Shown: one piece after another, positions 25,701 through 31,705 of the stretch
Numbering within the stretch: position 1 is the first letter of the stretch
Layout of the letters: each line of letters begins with the position of its first letter
Translations under genes and position numbers: made by a program
The notes under the pieces: generated by a model
Databases searched by the model: none
Told to the model about the DNA's origin: nothing
The model's input: only the letters and a program-made list of their open reading frames with translations
Origin: CAZIRF01 sp964541755
GTDB taxonomy: Bacteria > Spirochaetota > Spirochaetia > Treponematales > Breznakiellaceae
NCBI GenBank assembly: GCA_964541755.1
Contig: CAZIRF010000034.1
Span: 1 to 31,705 of the forward strand
Length of the DNA: 31,705 bases
Direction: 5' to 3'

Positions 25701-26539
25701 GAGAGCTTCGCACGGCTGCGTTCATACGCAGCACACAGGATAGCGTGAAAGTCGCCGTGCTCGTAGAAGGCGGGCTTGGGGCGCAGGAGGGCGCGCAGGA
25801 GGGGCAGGGCCGATTCGGGGGTCTCGCCATCGGCCCCGAGGGGGCTTGGGGTCCCCGGCGTGCTTGCGGCGGCAAGAGGGCCTGGGCCGCCCGGCGAAAG
25901 TGAAACACCGGCTTCTGCCGGGGCCCCGGAGCGGCTCGCCCCGCCCGGCGCGCCAGCGTCCCCATCAGTATGAATTTCCTTCTTCCGCGCAGCAAGGACG
26001 AAGGCCGGGGGGATGGGCGCCTCCTCAAGCTGGGGGAAGGCCGCGTCCAGATCGAAACCCCGCAGCAAAAAGAGGGTACGCGGGTGCTGGTCGATGTGGC
26101 GCACGAGGAGGTAGTAGACTGCGGCCATGTGCTTGCAGGGATTCCCGTCGTCGGGGCAGTCGCAGCTCTTCTTGATGCTGCGCCAGTTGCGCGGCATGAG
26201 GTCGATACCGGCTTCGGCAAGGGCCTCGATAAGGGTCTCGGGCAGGAGCCCAGTGCGTATATCGGCTTGAAGGGCCCCGTTCCCGGCAATGAGGGCCTCG
26301 AGCTTTTTCTGCTCCTTGGGTGTAAAGGGGGGAAAGGCGATGCGGACATGGTACCAAGGCTGATAATTCCCCGCGACGCGCGCGCTCACCTCGGGGCCCG
26401 CCACCTTGAAGGAACTCACCCGGCCGGTGTTGGCATAGGTGCGCCCCCGCTTGAGCCGGCCGACATCGTTCCCCCGTTCCAGGGCCTGCATGAACCAGGC
26501 CCCCCAGGGGCTGTTACCGTACACCGTCCGCTTGGCCAT
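22799..26539 (-). CDS. SNF2-family helicase with N-terminal SWIM zinc finger
   Basis: A 1,246-residue superfamily 2 ATPase of the bacterial SNF2/HepA type. The SWIM zinc finger is at residues 126-137 (CDCPDDGNPCKH). A Pro/Gly/Ala-rich linker (about 190-245) and a long middle domain precede the helicase core: Walker A DDMGLGKT (about 790-797), DEAH (about 885), SGTPVENRL, and the C-terminal motif RAFRIGQTRQ (about 1190). The role is ATP-driven translocation on DNA, perhaps displacing RNA polymerase or other proteins; the exact function is unknown. The start has CGGAG 8 nt upstream. It is convergent to GH130 with a 22-bp gap and has no visible nuclease or methylase partner. Confidence 0.93.
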   Translation of the reverse strand: MAKRTVYGNSPWGAWFMQALERGNDVGRLKRGRTYANTGRVSSFKVAGPEVSARVAGNYQPWYHVRIAFPPFTPKEQKKLEALIAGNGALQADIRTGLLPETLIEALAEAGIDLMPRNWRSIKKSCDCPDDGNPCKHMAAVYYLLVRHIDQHPRTLFLLRGFDLDAAFPQLEEAPIPPAFVLAARKKEIHTDGDAGAPGGASRSGAPAEAGVSLSPGGPGPLAAASTPGTPSPLGADGETPESALPLLRALLRPKPAFYEHGDFHAILCAAYERSRAKLSRLLSAGPADPFAASSAPSSRHEAALWLAESRYALVKADPADPRELRIRIEHPLGGAVELAGLELATAFLALEEDRGSDSFRYFYHLYRFFYRMIGSAAFRPVVDLVPRARAKAGGMRIIWQPLAGFGSGAASLEALAALAPPLLPLGEKDTADGAGTTLWLLSALLGDYMRATVGGKPAASRAKDPLREAFFAGAVLDVRSGRYEQTPKAVHAWLSILDLASVKSAGSVRASDSTRAAAGGPGARYRFILDGDFGLRAQLLWQGAASTGKASRAGLGADVGEWLDLCAAAQLPGSGAALSLAALLADYLPELSALRQTDRVLLDQQRLLSFLEEAAGILRHLGVEVQTPRALSKALKPRLTVEASSKPGEKADTKAAKNLVAQLSLEDVMTYHWVVALGDETYSFEEFSALMGNAQKLVMLKDGYTLLDPAVLRDLLEQASRPVQGRDLLAAWLDGAPGLKAPERRQLEKLFTVRDVAVPKGLAATLREYQLHGYRWIWNNLQNGFGCLLADDMGLGKTLQAIAVMLKAKESGRLKEPALVVVPASLLVNWQRELARFAPKLAVSLYYGPKRRVDPAADVIIGSYETVARDAPKLSKQAFALLVLDEAHGLKNAATKRARAINALSIPARLALSGTPVENRLEDLRALFDLILPGYLGTASEFRKAWRVPIELERDADRAELLRRRTAPFLLRRLKTDPGIAPELPPKTVLDHYAPLCPEQAALYEAVLNTVAGKLALADPSLGSKKSRSGSTDEDEAAFRRKKNAALLKLLTALKQVCNHPRAYDGESPATAEISGKTLLLLDLLRAILDAREKVLVFSQYVGTLAILKEIIGDELGEDCLVLDGSMSQKQRNAAVDAFQNDSSRRIFLISLKAGGVGLNLTAASRVIHYDLWYNPAVEDQASDRAFRIGQTRQVFVHRLIAANTFEERIDHMLKAKQELAALGVSTGESWIADLDPAELRELFA

Positions 26540-26576
26540 CAGGATTCTCCGGTCAGATTTTTCAATATTTTACGTT

Positions 26577-26795
26577 TCATCCTACAAAGACTGCTTCCTG
26601 TATTGCCTCGGAAGGCACCCCACGCAAGGCATCACTTCGACGGTCTTCCAGAATGAGTTCAATTGCGGCACGCAGATCGTCCTTCGCCTCGGCAACGGAT
26701 TCCCCCTGGCCATTGGCGCCCGGTACTTCCGGACAGAACGCCCAAAACCCGCCTTCGGGAACGGCTTCAATTACGGCGGTAAACTCTGCTTTCAT
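26577..26795 (-). CDS. hicB: Orphan HicB-like antitoxin
   Basis: A 72-residue partial-RNase-H-fold HicB protein. MKAEFTAVIEAVPEGGFWAF, CPEVPGANGQGESVAEAKDDL and RAAIELILEDRR are the standard HicB pattern. HicB normally neutralises the HicA mRNA interferase encoded beside it. No HicA (short dsRBD-like protein with a conserved His) was found up- or downstream in any frame within about 300 bases. The start at 26795 has AAAGGAG 8 nt upstream; the frame is open to 26873. It lacks the C-terminal DNA-binding extension of long HicB forms. It sits 37 bp upstream of the helicase and may be cotranscribed with it. Confidence 0.85.
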   Translation of the reverse strand: MKAEFTAVIEAVPEGGFWAFCPEVPGANGQGESVAEAKDDLRAAIELILEDRRSDALRGVPSEAIQEAVFVG

Positions 26796-26868
26796 ATTCA
26801 CTGTCTCCTTTCCAGGATCATCTAAAATGATAACCGGGATATCTTCCTTTGTCCATTGAGAAGCCCCC

Positions 26869-26897
26869 TTCACAGGCCGCCAAAACAGTGGTAGAAT
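26869..26897 (+). promoter_or_regulatory. Well-formed promoter upstream of the RIO kinase
   Basis: TTCACA (26869-26874), 17 bp, then TAGAAT (26892-26897) with an extended -10 TG (TGGTAGAAT). Transcription would start near 26904, some 30 nt before an 18-codon ORF with its own ribosome site. The stretch 26796-27096 otherwise holds no gene. Confidence 0.65.
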
Positions 26898-26933
26898 TTG
26901 GGAATCTTATCCATTCCCTCAAGGAGGCAGTAT

Positions 26934-26990
26934 ATGCGAAAGCACTTTGAAATCATCGGTACGCTGCCCTCCCCCATCGCCCGCGCATAG
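26934..26990 (+). CDS. 18-codon leader ORF or remnant
   Basis: ATG at 26934 is preceded by a strong AAGGAGG (26921-26927) 6 nt upstream, and the frame MRKHFEIIGTLPSPIARA ends at a TAG. A strong promoter lies just upstream. It may be a regulatory leader peptide of the RIO kinase message, whose ATG is 106 bp further on, or the start of a decayed gene. No family is recognised. The sequence after the stop to 27096 is non-coding. Confidence 0.45.
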   Translation: MRKHFEIIGTLPSPIARA

Positions 26991-27096
26991 CCGGCACCGG
27001 CAAAACCGTATTGTCGCCGCTCGCGGCATAAAGAATGACAGCAGCGTAATCGCTCCCGCTTTCCACGACGCAGAACAATAGCGTCCAAGGACTGTC

Positions 27097-27972
27097 ATGC
27101 AATCATACTCACTTTACGACGACGATGAAGAACTCTCGTCGCTCATGTCACGGTCGCTGCGCCGCGCAGCAAAACACGGCGGCAAAAAACAGAAAACAGG
27201 TCGACTGAGAGATTGGGAAACCGAAGAGGTTCCCGCTACCGGCGCGGATTCCCGTGCCGAAGAAGCGGCATTCGAGGCCTTCAGTCTGGACCGCATCATT
27301 ACCGGCCCCGGCCCCATCCTCAAGCAAGGGAAGGAGGCCAGTGTCTTCCGCTGTGAGGACGCAAACGGTGCGCCGGTAGCGGTAAAGGTCTACAAGGACA
27401 TCGAACAGCGCAGTTTCCAGGCCATGGCCGCCTACCTCCAGGGCCGCTTTGCCGAAGCCGGTATCAATCGCCGCGACGCCATGCACATCCTCTCGACCCC
27501 AAGCGCCCTCCAGGCCTTCTGGGTCCATGCTGAATATACCGTTCTAAAGCGCCTCCACCGGGCGGGCGTTCCGGTCCCCCGCCCCTTTGCCGAGTGCTCC
27601 ACGGGAATAGCCATGGAATTCGTCCATACAGAAGGGTGTCCACACGAAGCGGCCCCGCGGCTCAAGGAATTTCATGCTGATAACGCTGGCGCGACACGCA
27701 TAAAGGAGCGCATTCTCGCCGCCATTGAGGGCATGCTCGAACTCGACATTGTCCACGGCGACCTCTCGCCCTACAACATCCTCGTGCGCTCCGGAGAACC
27801 GGTAATCATCGACTTCCCCCAGGCAGTCGATGCGCGCTTCAACGCGGGAGCACGAGATCTGCTCAAGAGGGACCTCCTCAACATCTGCCGCTACGCCCCC
27901 AATCCGAAAGAGAGCCCACAGGAGGAAGCCTCCCGGCTATGCGAACGATTGTGGCATTCAAGAAACGGATAA
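27097..27972 (+). CDS. RIO-type atypical serine/threonine kinase
   Basis: A 291-residue kinase of the RIO1-like family. The P-loop-equivalent GKEASVFRC is at residues 78-86, the ATP Lys at 97 (AVKVYK), the catalytic loop HGDLSPYNIL at 220-229 (D222, N227), and the metal Asp at 239 (IIDFPQAVD). All are intact. RIO kinases are ATPases/kinases of ribosome assembly in archaea and eukaryotes; the role of bacterial members is not established. The N-terminal 60 residues are charged and low-complexity. The ribosome site AAGGA is 5 nt before the ATG. No ribosome-biogenesis gene is adjacent. Confidence 0.9.
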   Translation: MQSYSLYDDDEELSSLMSRSLRRAAKHGGKKQKTGRLRDWETEEVPATGADSRAEEAAFEAFSLDRIITGPGPILKQGKEASVFRCEDANGAPVAVKVYKDIEQRSFQAMAAYLQGRFAEAGINRRDAMHILSTPSALQAFWVHAEYTVLKRLHRAGVPVPRPFAECSTGIAMEFVHTEGCPHEAAPRLKEFHADNAGATRIKERILAAIEGMLELDIVHGDLSPYNILVRSGEPVIIDFPQAVDARFNAGARDLLKRDLLNICRYAPNPKESPQEEASRLCERLWHSRNG

Positions 27973-28026
27973 ACGGGAGGTAGAGACGTGTCGCCGGGAC
28001 AGGGAACCAGGTGCCGGCGGGCAAGC

Positions 28027-28458
28027 CTATCCGGCGGCCCTCAGCTTCTCACGGGTCTCCCGGATGGCGGCGAGGGCGGCTTCCACATCCTCGATGGTGG
28101 TAACGGCCGACTCCATTGGGCAGGGGCCGGTATCACTGCGGTTGCGGATGCCCTCGACGCGCAGCGCAAAGGCATAGGGTATACGGTGGTACGCGAGGAG
28201 GGTGGCCGCCCCGTGGCTCAAGACCGACGTCCAGACGGCGGCGAGGCGGGCCTTGACGACGAGGAAGGCGGCAGCGCGGCCGATAATCTTGTCGGCCAGG
28301 GAGAAGCCCGCAAGGTCCTGCCCCGCGTCGAGGAGCTCAAGGAGGGGCGCGACGCCCCGTTCACGGGACGTTATGACTTCCTCCCCGCAGACGAGGACGC
28401 AGGTAAGGCCGGGATCGCCCGCAAGAATGGCGCGGGCGCGGGAAAGATCAGACGGCAT
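28027..28458 (-). CDS. DUF1893-domain protein
   Basis: A 143-residue protein of the DUF1893/TM1506 family, which has a cytidine-deaminase-like fold but no established enzyme activity. The signature is visible: GFSLADKIIGRAAAFLV, then VLSHGAATLLAYHRIPYAFA and IRNRSDTGPCPMES with a conserved Cys. It overlaps the upstream membrane gene by 11 bp, so the two form an operon. It may act on, or sense, the small molecule moved by that protein; this is an inference from pairing. Confidence 0.85.
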   Translation of the reverse strand: MPSDLSRARAILAGDPGLTCVLVCGEEVITSRERGVAPLLELLDAGQDLAGFSLADKIIGRAAAFLVVKARLAAVWTSVLSHGAATLLAYHRIPYAFALRVEGIRNRSDTGPCPMESAVTTIEDVEAALAAIRETREKLRAAG

Positions 28459-29011
28459 CGCGATCGAAGAGCGGCCGCAGGCGGTAAACGAGGAGGGGTA
28501 CGAGGGCGAGCTGCAAGAGAATACCGGGCAAACCGGTGATGGAAGCCCCCCAGATCATGGGGATGCGCAGGCTCTCGCTGCCAAAGAACTTGACCGCCGC
28601 GAAGATGACGGCGGCGCGCAGGAGGCGGCCGGCGAGCTGGGCGGCGAAGAGCGTCCCCACAACGGGAAGGCGAGTATGCTTTGCAAGAAGGCCGGCCGAA
28701 AGTCCGTATGCGGCAACTTCGACGAGCATGAGCGGGAGGGCGCCCGCGAGGGGCATCCCCGTAAGGGCAAAGGAAATCAGGGGCGAAAGGATGCCGGCGG
28801 CAAGGCCAACGAGAGGCCCTGCGAGGATGGCAGCGGCAAAAACGCCAACATGCATGGGCAGGAAGCTCGCGCCCAGCGCGGTCCCGAGGCCGGAAATCTT
28901 GCCGACAGTATGGAATATCCAGGGAAGGGCTATCGCGGCGACAACGCCCGAAACGAGGACGAGGCTGCGGGAAACGGTACTTCGGGCGGAAAGGGTCATC
29001 GTGTTGGCCAT
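28448..29011 (-). CDS. ECF-transporter S-component-like membrane protein
   Basis: A 187-residue integral membrane protein with about 5-6 hydrophobic helices. The segment FLPMHVGVFAAAILAGPLVGLAAG with SPLISFALTGMP is typical of the substrate-binding S-components of energy-coupling-factor importers, which take up vitamins or related molecules using a shared ATPase module. The substrate is unknown. No ATPase or T-component gene is in the window, so it would use one encoded elsewhere. The start at 29011 has AAGGAG 7 nt upstream; the frame is open to 29071. It is coupled to the DUF1893 gene. Confidence 0.8.
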   Translation of the reverse strand: MANTMTLSARSTVSRSLVLVSGVVAAIALPWIFHTVGKISGLGTALGASFLPMHVGVFAAAILAGPLVGLAAGILSPLISFALTGMPLAGALPLMLVEVAAYGLSAGLLAKHTRLPVVGTLFAAQLAGRLLRAAVIFAAVKFFGSESLRIPMIWGASITGLPGILLQLALVPLLVYRLRPLFDRDAV

Positions 29012-29047
29012 ATCGGTCTCCTTGAGGTGCACGGTATCTGTCACTAT

Positions 29048-29076
29048 AGTATCACGGGTTTTCCGCGGCAAGTCAA
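29048..29076 (-). promoter_or_regulatory. Promoter of the S-component/DUF1893 operon
   Basis: TTGACT (29071-29076 read on minus), 17 bp, then GATACT (29048-29053) with TACTAT overlapping. The start point would be near 29041, leaving a short leader of about 30 nt with no riboswitch. Confidence 0.5.
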
Positions 29077-29285
29077 TCGTTTGCGCAACCGTAGCAAGAA
29101 GAACAAGGCTGATACTGGCGCAACACCTTCAGCCGCCCCCTGCCCGTTCACGAACAAAGACTCCCGCCGCTTTGAAACACCCGCAGGCCCCTGTGTACTC
29201 GCCGCCGACATCGATCTCGACGGCCTCTTGAGCCTGACTTGACAGCGACATTGGAAGAAAGGAGACTTCTTGAAAAGGAGTACAC

Positions 29286-30449
29286 ATGGCTCGCAAGATG
29301 TCCCGAATCCAAATAGCCCGCCGTATTTCACTGGGCTTCTTCCTCGTCTTTTCAACGACCATCGCAATCCTCCACCAAAAACTCCCCGGCTTCCCGGCGG
29401 TAGACGCCCTCTGCCCCTTCGGCGGCCTTGAAACCCTCTTCAAATTCCTGGCGGGGGGAGAGCTCCTGCGCCGCATCGAACCTTCCAACATTCTCCTGCT
29501 TGTACTCATTGTGGTCCTCGGCGTCCTCTTCGGCCGCTTCTTCTGCGGATGGATATGCGCCTTTGGCGCCCTGCAGGGCATCTTCGGGTCCCTGGGCCGC
29601 CGTTTGTTCAAAAAACCCTTTACCGTGCCGCCCAAAGCCGACCGCATTCTGCGCCTCATCAAATACCCGGCACTCCTTGCAATCCTCGTGTGGACCTGGC
29701 GTGTGGGAGACCTCGTCATACGCCCCTACGACCCCTGGCCCGCATGGGCACATTTGAGCGCCGGCTTCGAAGAGCTTTGGGGGGAATTCAAGATTGGATT
29801 TATCATACTGATAGCCACCCTCCTCTCGTCCGTATTCTTCGAGCGAACCTTCTGCAAGTACCTCTGCCCCCTTGGCGCCTTCAATGCCCTTCTGTCCCGC
29901 ATTCCGCTCATGCGCATAAAAAGAGAGAAAAGCACCTGCACCTCCTGTACCCTCTGCAACAGGGTCTGCCCCATGAACATCAAGGTCATGGAGACAGATC
30001 GCGTCGATTCCCCCGAGTGCATCGCCTGCATGGAGTGTGTCACTGCCTGCCCCACCAAAAAGGACACCCTCTCCCTGCAATTCGCCCGCAGACAGGTCCC
30101 ACTCTGGCTCATCGCCCTCCTGGGAGTCGGCATCTATGCGGGGAGCATCGGCATTGCGCGCATTACCGGGCTGGTCAGTTTCACCGCCCCGCCCCTCACC
30201 CACCGGGCGGCGAAGGGCGACCTTCGCGTCGAGGACATCAAGGGGTCCTCGACATACGCGGATATAAGCGAAGCCTTCGGGGTCGAGCTGGAAGTGATCC
30301 TTGCGCAGAGCGGACTATCAGCCTTTGACATTCCCCCCGACACACGCATCAAGGACACCGGCCTCGTGACCGGAAGTGAATTCGATACCGACACGGTACG
30401 CTTTGCCATAGCCCGTATTCTGGGCTTGACCTATTCCGGCGAGCACTGA
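29286..30449 (+). CDS. NapH-like membrane polyferredoxin
   Basis: A 387-residue membrane electron-transfer protein. It has an N-terminal helix (about 11-30), Cys-rich membrane loops (ALCPFGGLET C43; FCGWICAFGALQ C87/C91; FCKYLCPLGAF C190/C194) of the NapH/CcoG type, and two complete cytoplasmic 4Fe-4S motifs CxxCxxCxxxCP (C218-C228 and C245-C255). A last membrane helix follows (about 272-294), then a soluble tail with a predicted helical mini-domain (IKGSSTYADISEAFGVELEV then IPPDTRIKDTGL) resembling a repeat fused to other membrane ferredoxins. It passes electrons between the quinone pool or ferredoxin and an unknown partner. The ribosome site AAGGAG precedes the ATG. No nitrate or nitrous-oxide reductase genes are nearby. 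Confidence 0.88.
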   Translation: MARKMSRIQIARRISLGFFLVFSTTIAILHQKLPGFPAVDALCPFGGLETLFKFLAGGELLRRIEPSNILLLVLIVVLGVLFGRFFCGWICAFGALQGIFGSLGRRLFKKPFTVPPKADRILRLIKYPALLAILVWTWRVGDLVIRPYDPWPAWAHLSAGFEELWGEFKIGFIILIATLLSSVFFERTFCKYLCPLGAFNALLSRIPLMRIKREKSTCTSCTLCNRVCPMNIKVMETDRVDSPECIACMECVTACPTKKDTLSLQFARRQVPLWLIALLGVGIYAGSIGIARITGLVSFTAPPLTHRAAKGDLRVEDIKGSSTYADISEAFGVELEVILAQSGLSAFDIPPDTRIKDTGLVTGSEFDTDTVRFAIARILGLTYSGEH

Positions 30450-30499
30450 GCTTGACAATAGCGGGCGCAGAGCCAGAACTGTAACAAAAGGAGAATCCT

Positions 30500-30724
30500 A
30501 TGGCAGACTGTGAATGTCTCGAGAAGTGTCCCTTTTTCAACGACAAGATGGCAGAACGCCCCGCCACCGCAAACCTCATGAAGATGCAATACTGCAAGGG
30601 GGATTTTGAATCCTGTGCCCGCCACCGCATCTTCAAAGCCCTGGGCAGAGAGGCGGTCCCGGCAGACCTCTTCCCCTCGCAGACAGACCGCGCAGACGCC
30701 ATACTCGCCCGGAACAGCGCCTAG
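30500..30724 (+). CDS. Small cysteine-containing protein, function unknown
   Basis: A 74-residue soluble protein with five Cys (CECLEKC near the N-terminus, then YC and SC in MQYCKGDFESCARHRIF). The pattern CPFFNDKM followed by YCKGDFESCARHRI recurs in small uncharacterised proteins of many anaerobes, which suggests a metal or Fe-S site. It lies 50 bp after the polyferredoxin and 3 bp before the next gene. The ribosome site AAGGAG is 6 nt before the ATG. It is likely an accessory of the redox cassette. Confidence 0.75.
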   Translation: MADCECLEKCPFFNDKMAERPATANLMKMQYCKGDFESCARHRIFKALGREAVPADLFPSQTDRADAILARNSA

Positions 30725-30727
30725 CAG

Positions 30728-31159
30728 ATGGAAGAGATACCCGCAGACACCACGGTAGTCCCCTGGTCGAGGTTCATGGCGATAATGGGGCTCATACTCA
30801 TCGCCCTGGGGCTCTGGCTGGGCCTTTCAAAGGGCCTCTTTCCCCTCCTCAAACTCAAGGAAGAGGCCGGCTATGCCTCGATTCTGGAAGGCCCACCCAT
30901 CTTCAAAACCCTGGGGACCCTCGCGACGGCTTTCAGTGGCGACTTCGAAAACGATGCGGTCAAAAAGCTCGATTCCAACGGGATATTGTCGGTCCTGCAC
31001 CGTCTGGCCCTCTACGCGGGATCAGCCCTTGCCCTTTTGGGTGTGACCAACATCCTTCGGGCATGGCGGCGTAGCAAGCGGGAAAAGCTCGAGGATTCAG
31101 AGCAGGAGGCCGCCTTCAAGGCCCTCCTCGACGGGAAAAAGAGCGTCAAGCCCGAATAA
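30728..31159 (+). CDS. Two-helix membrane protein, function unknown
   Basis: A 143-residue protein with a hydrophobic helix at about 13-36 (FMAIMGLILIALGLWLGL) and another at about 92-112, a periplasmic loop of about 55 residues, and a charged cytoplasmic tail. It is not recognised as a named family. It follows the small Cys protein by 3 bp and so is probably translationally coupled, without a strong ribosome site. It could anchor or stabilise the polyferredoxin. Its 3' end overlaps the convergent phosphodiesterase gene by 14 bp. Confidence 0.75.
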   Translation: MEEIPADTTVVPWSRFMAIMGLILIALGLWLGLSKGLFPLLKLKEEAGYASILEGPPIFKTLGTLATAFSGDFENDAVKKLDSNGILSVLHRLALYAGSALALLGVTNILRAWRRSKREKLEDSEQEAAFKALLDGKKSVKPE

Positions 31160-31705
31160 GTGGGAACCCCTCGCGCACTCTTTCGGGGCGGTTACTCACG
31201 AGGCCCGCACAGCCGGCGCCCAAAAGCGCGGCCGCAGAGGCAGGTTCGTCGACGGTCCAGGCTACCACAGGAAGCCGCGAGCGGGATGCCAGTCGCCCCG
31301 CCAGGGCCGCCTGGGGCTTCAAGTAATCGCAGCGAAGGGCCAAACGACCCTGTCCCCGCCGCAGATACCAGGGAATACTCTCGTCATCGGCCCAGATGAG
31401 CGCCGCAGGATACTGCGGGGCGAGGCGCTTGAAGCGCGCGAGCGCCAGGGGATTGAAAGAACTTATGCTGATAGCTCCAGCCCGCGTCCTCTTTCCGTGC
31501 CGCCGCAAGGCCCCGACGAGGGCCTCGGGGACGCCGCCGCCGTCGTGGCGGCTCGTCTTTATCTCGATATCCAGGTAGCAGTCATCCCCAAAGGCCTCGA
31601 GGACCTCGTCGAAGAGGGGAATCTTCTCGCCATGGAAAGAGGTGCCGGAAGGGCCGCCTTGGAAGGAGGCGGCAGAAGGACCGTCCTGCCGGCCGCCTTG
31701 GCTAT
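31146..31705 (-). CDS. Glycerophosphodiester phosphodiesterase, 3' part (truncated by window end)
   Basis: The minus-strand frame runs off the window end. It shows the GDPD barrel: KIPLFDEVLEAFGDDCYLDI followed by EIK (the conserved LxIEIK strand), then SSFNPLALARFKRLAP and AWTVDEPASAAALLGAGCAG ahead of VSNRPERV. The enzyme splits glycerophosphodiesters into glycerol-3-phosphate and alcohol. The residues before the conserved core (about 22) are Gly/Ser/Pro-rich with an imperfect repeat (QGGRQDGPSAASF/QGGPSGTSF), which is unusual within this fold. The N-terminal part, including the first catalytic His pair, is outside the window. Confidence 0.88.
   Translation of the reverse strand, partial: SQGGRQDGPSAASFQGGPSGTSFHGEKIPLFDEVLEAFGDDCYLDIEIKTSRHDGGGVPEALVGALRRHGKRTRAGAISISSFNPLALARFKRLAPQYPAALIWADDESIPWYLRRGQGRLALRCDYLKPQAALAGRLASRSRLPVVAWTVDEPASAAALLGAGCAGLVSNRPERVREGFPLIRA

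Noticed and set aside
29072..29242. Possible short coding frame ending in ADIDLDGLLSLT before the polyferredoxin
   Set aside because: It has no start with a ribosome site and no family; it overlaps the promoter of the opposite operon.

Overview
The window is bacterial chromosome made of two parts that differ in composition. Positions 1 to about 8,500 are AT-richer and hold a complete type I-C CRISPR-Cas locus. The rest is clearly GC-rich (two 60-base lines counted by hand: 23% GC inside cas8c at 4201-4260, 63% in the GH43 gene at 12901-12960) and reads as ordinary chromosome: sugar enzymes, regulators, TldD/TldE, a SNF2-SWIM helicase, a RIO kinase and a membrane iron-sulfur protein. The gene mix (bacterial RIO kinase, SWIM-SNF2 helicase, glycosyltransferase coupled to GH130, ECF S-component with a DUF1893 protein) would fit a free-living or host-associated anaerobe, possibly a spirochaete (Treponema/Spirochaeta-like). 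That assignment is inferred from gene content only; no rRNA or tRNA gene was recognised.

Layout. On the minus strand cas3-cas5c-cas8c(with nested cas11c)-cas7c-cas4-cas1-cas2 runs from 8271 to 518. An AT-rich leader and a short array of four 32-bp repeats and three spacers (62-290) follow. Two GC-rich palindromic elements lie in this locus, one between cas7 and cas4 and one between cas3 and the adjacent WYL-family regulator. From 8.5 to 13.6 kb come the WYL regulator, a GH42 beta-galactosidase diverging from an AraC regulator, and a GH43 enzyme: a small plant-polysaccharide or arabinogalactan-type module. From 13.7 to 18.6 kb come the tldE/tldD pair, an MFS transporter and a LuxR-type regulator with an autoinducer-binding-like domain. 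From 18.6 to 22.8 kb a divergent regulatory region rich in GGCAT half-sites leads into a two-domain glycosyltransferase translationally coupled to a GH130 enzyme. From 22.8 to 28 kb come the helicase, an orphan HicB, and a RIO kinase preceded by a well-formed promoter and an 18-codon leader ORF. From 28 to 31.7 kb come an ECF S-component/DUF1893 pair, a polyferredoxin membrane protein with a small Cys protein and a two-TM protein, and the 3' part of a glycerophosphodiester phosphodiesterase.

How they work together. The CRISPR locus is structurally intact for adaptation (Cas1, Cas2, Cas4), crRNA processing (Cas5c), surveillance (Cas5c, Cas7, Cas8c, Cas11c) and degradation (Cas3). The sugar genes are predicted to be cytoplasmic and to act on imported oligosaccharides. 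The GT/GH130 pair suggests synthesis and turnover of a mannose-containing glycan. I do not see an obviously new defence system. The least-explained parts are the palindromic elements in the cas operon, the LuxR/GT/GH130 regulatory region, the leader ORF before the RIO kinase, and the 29.3-31.2 kb redox cassette.
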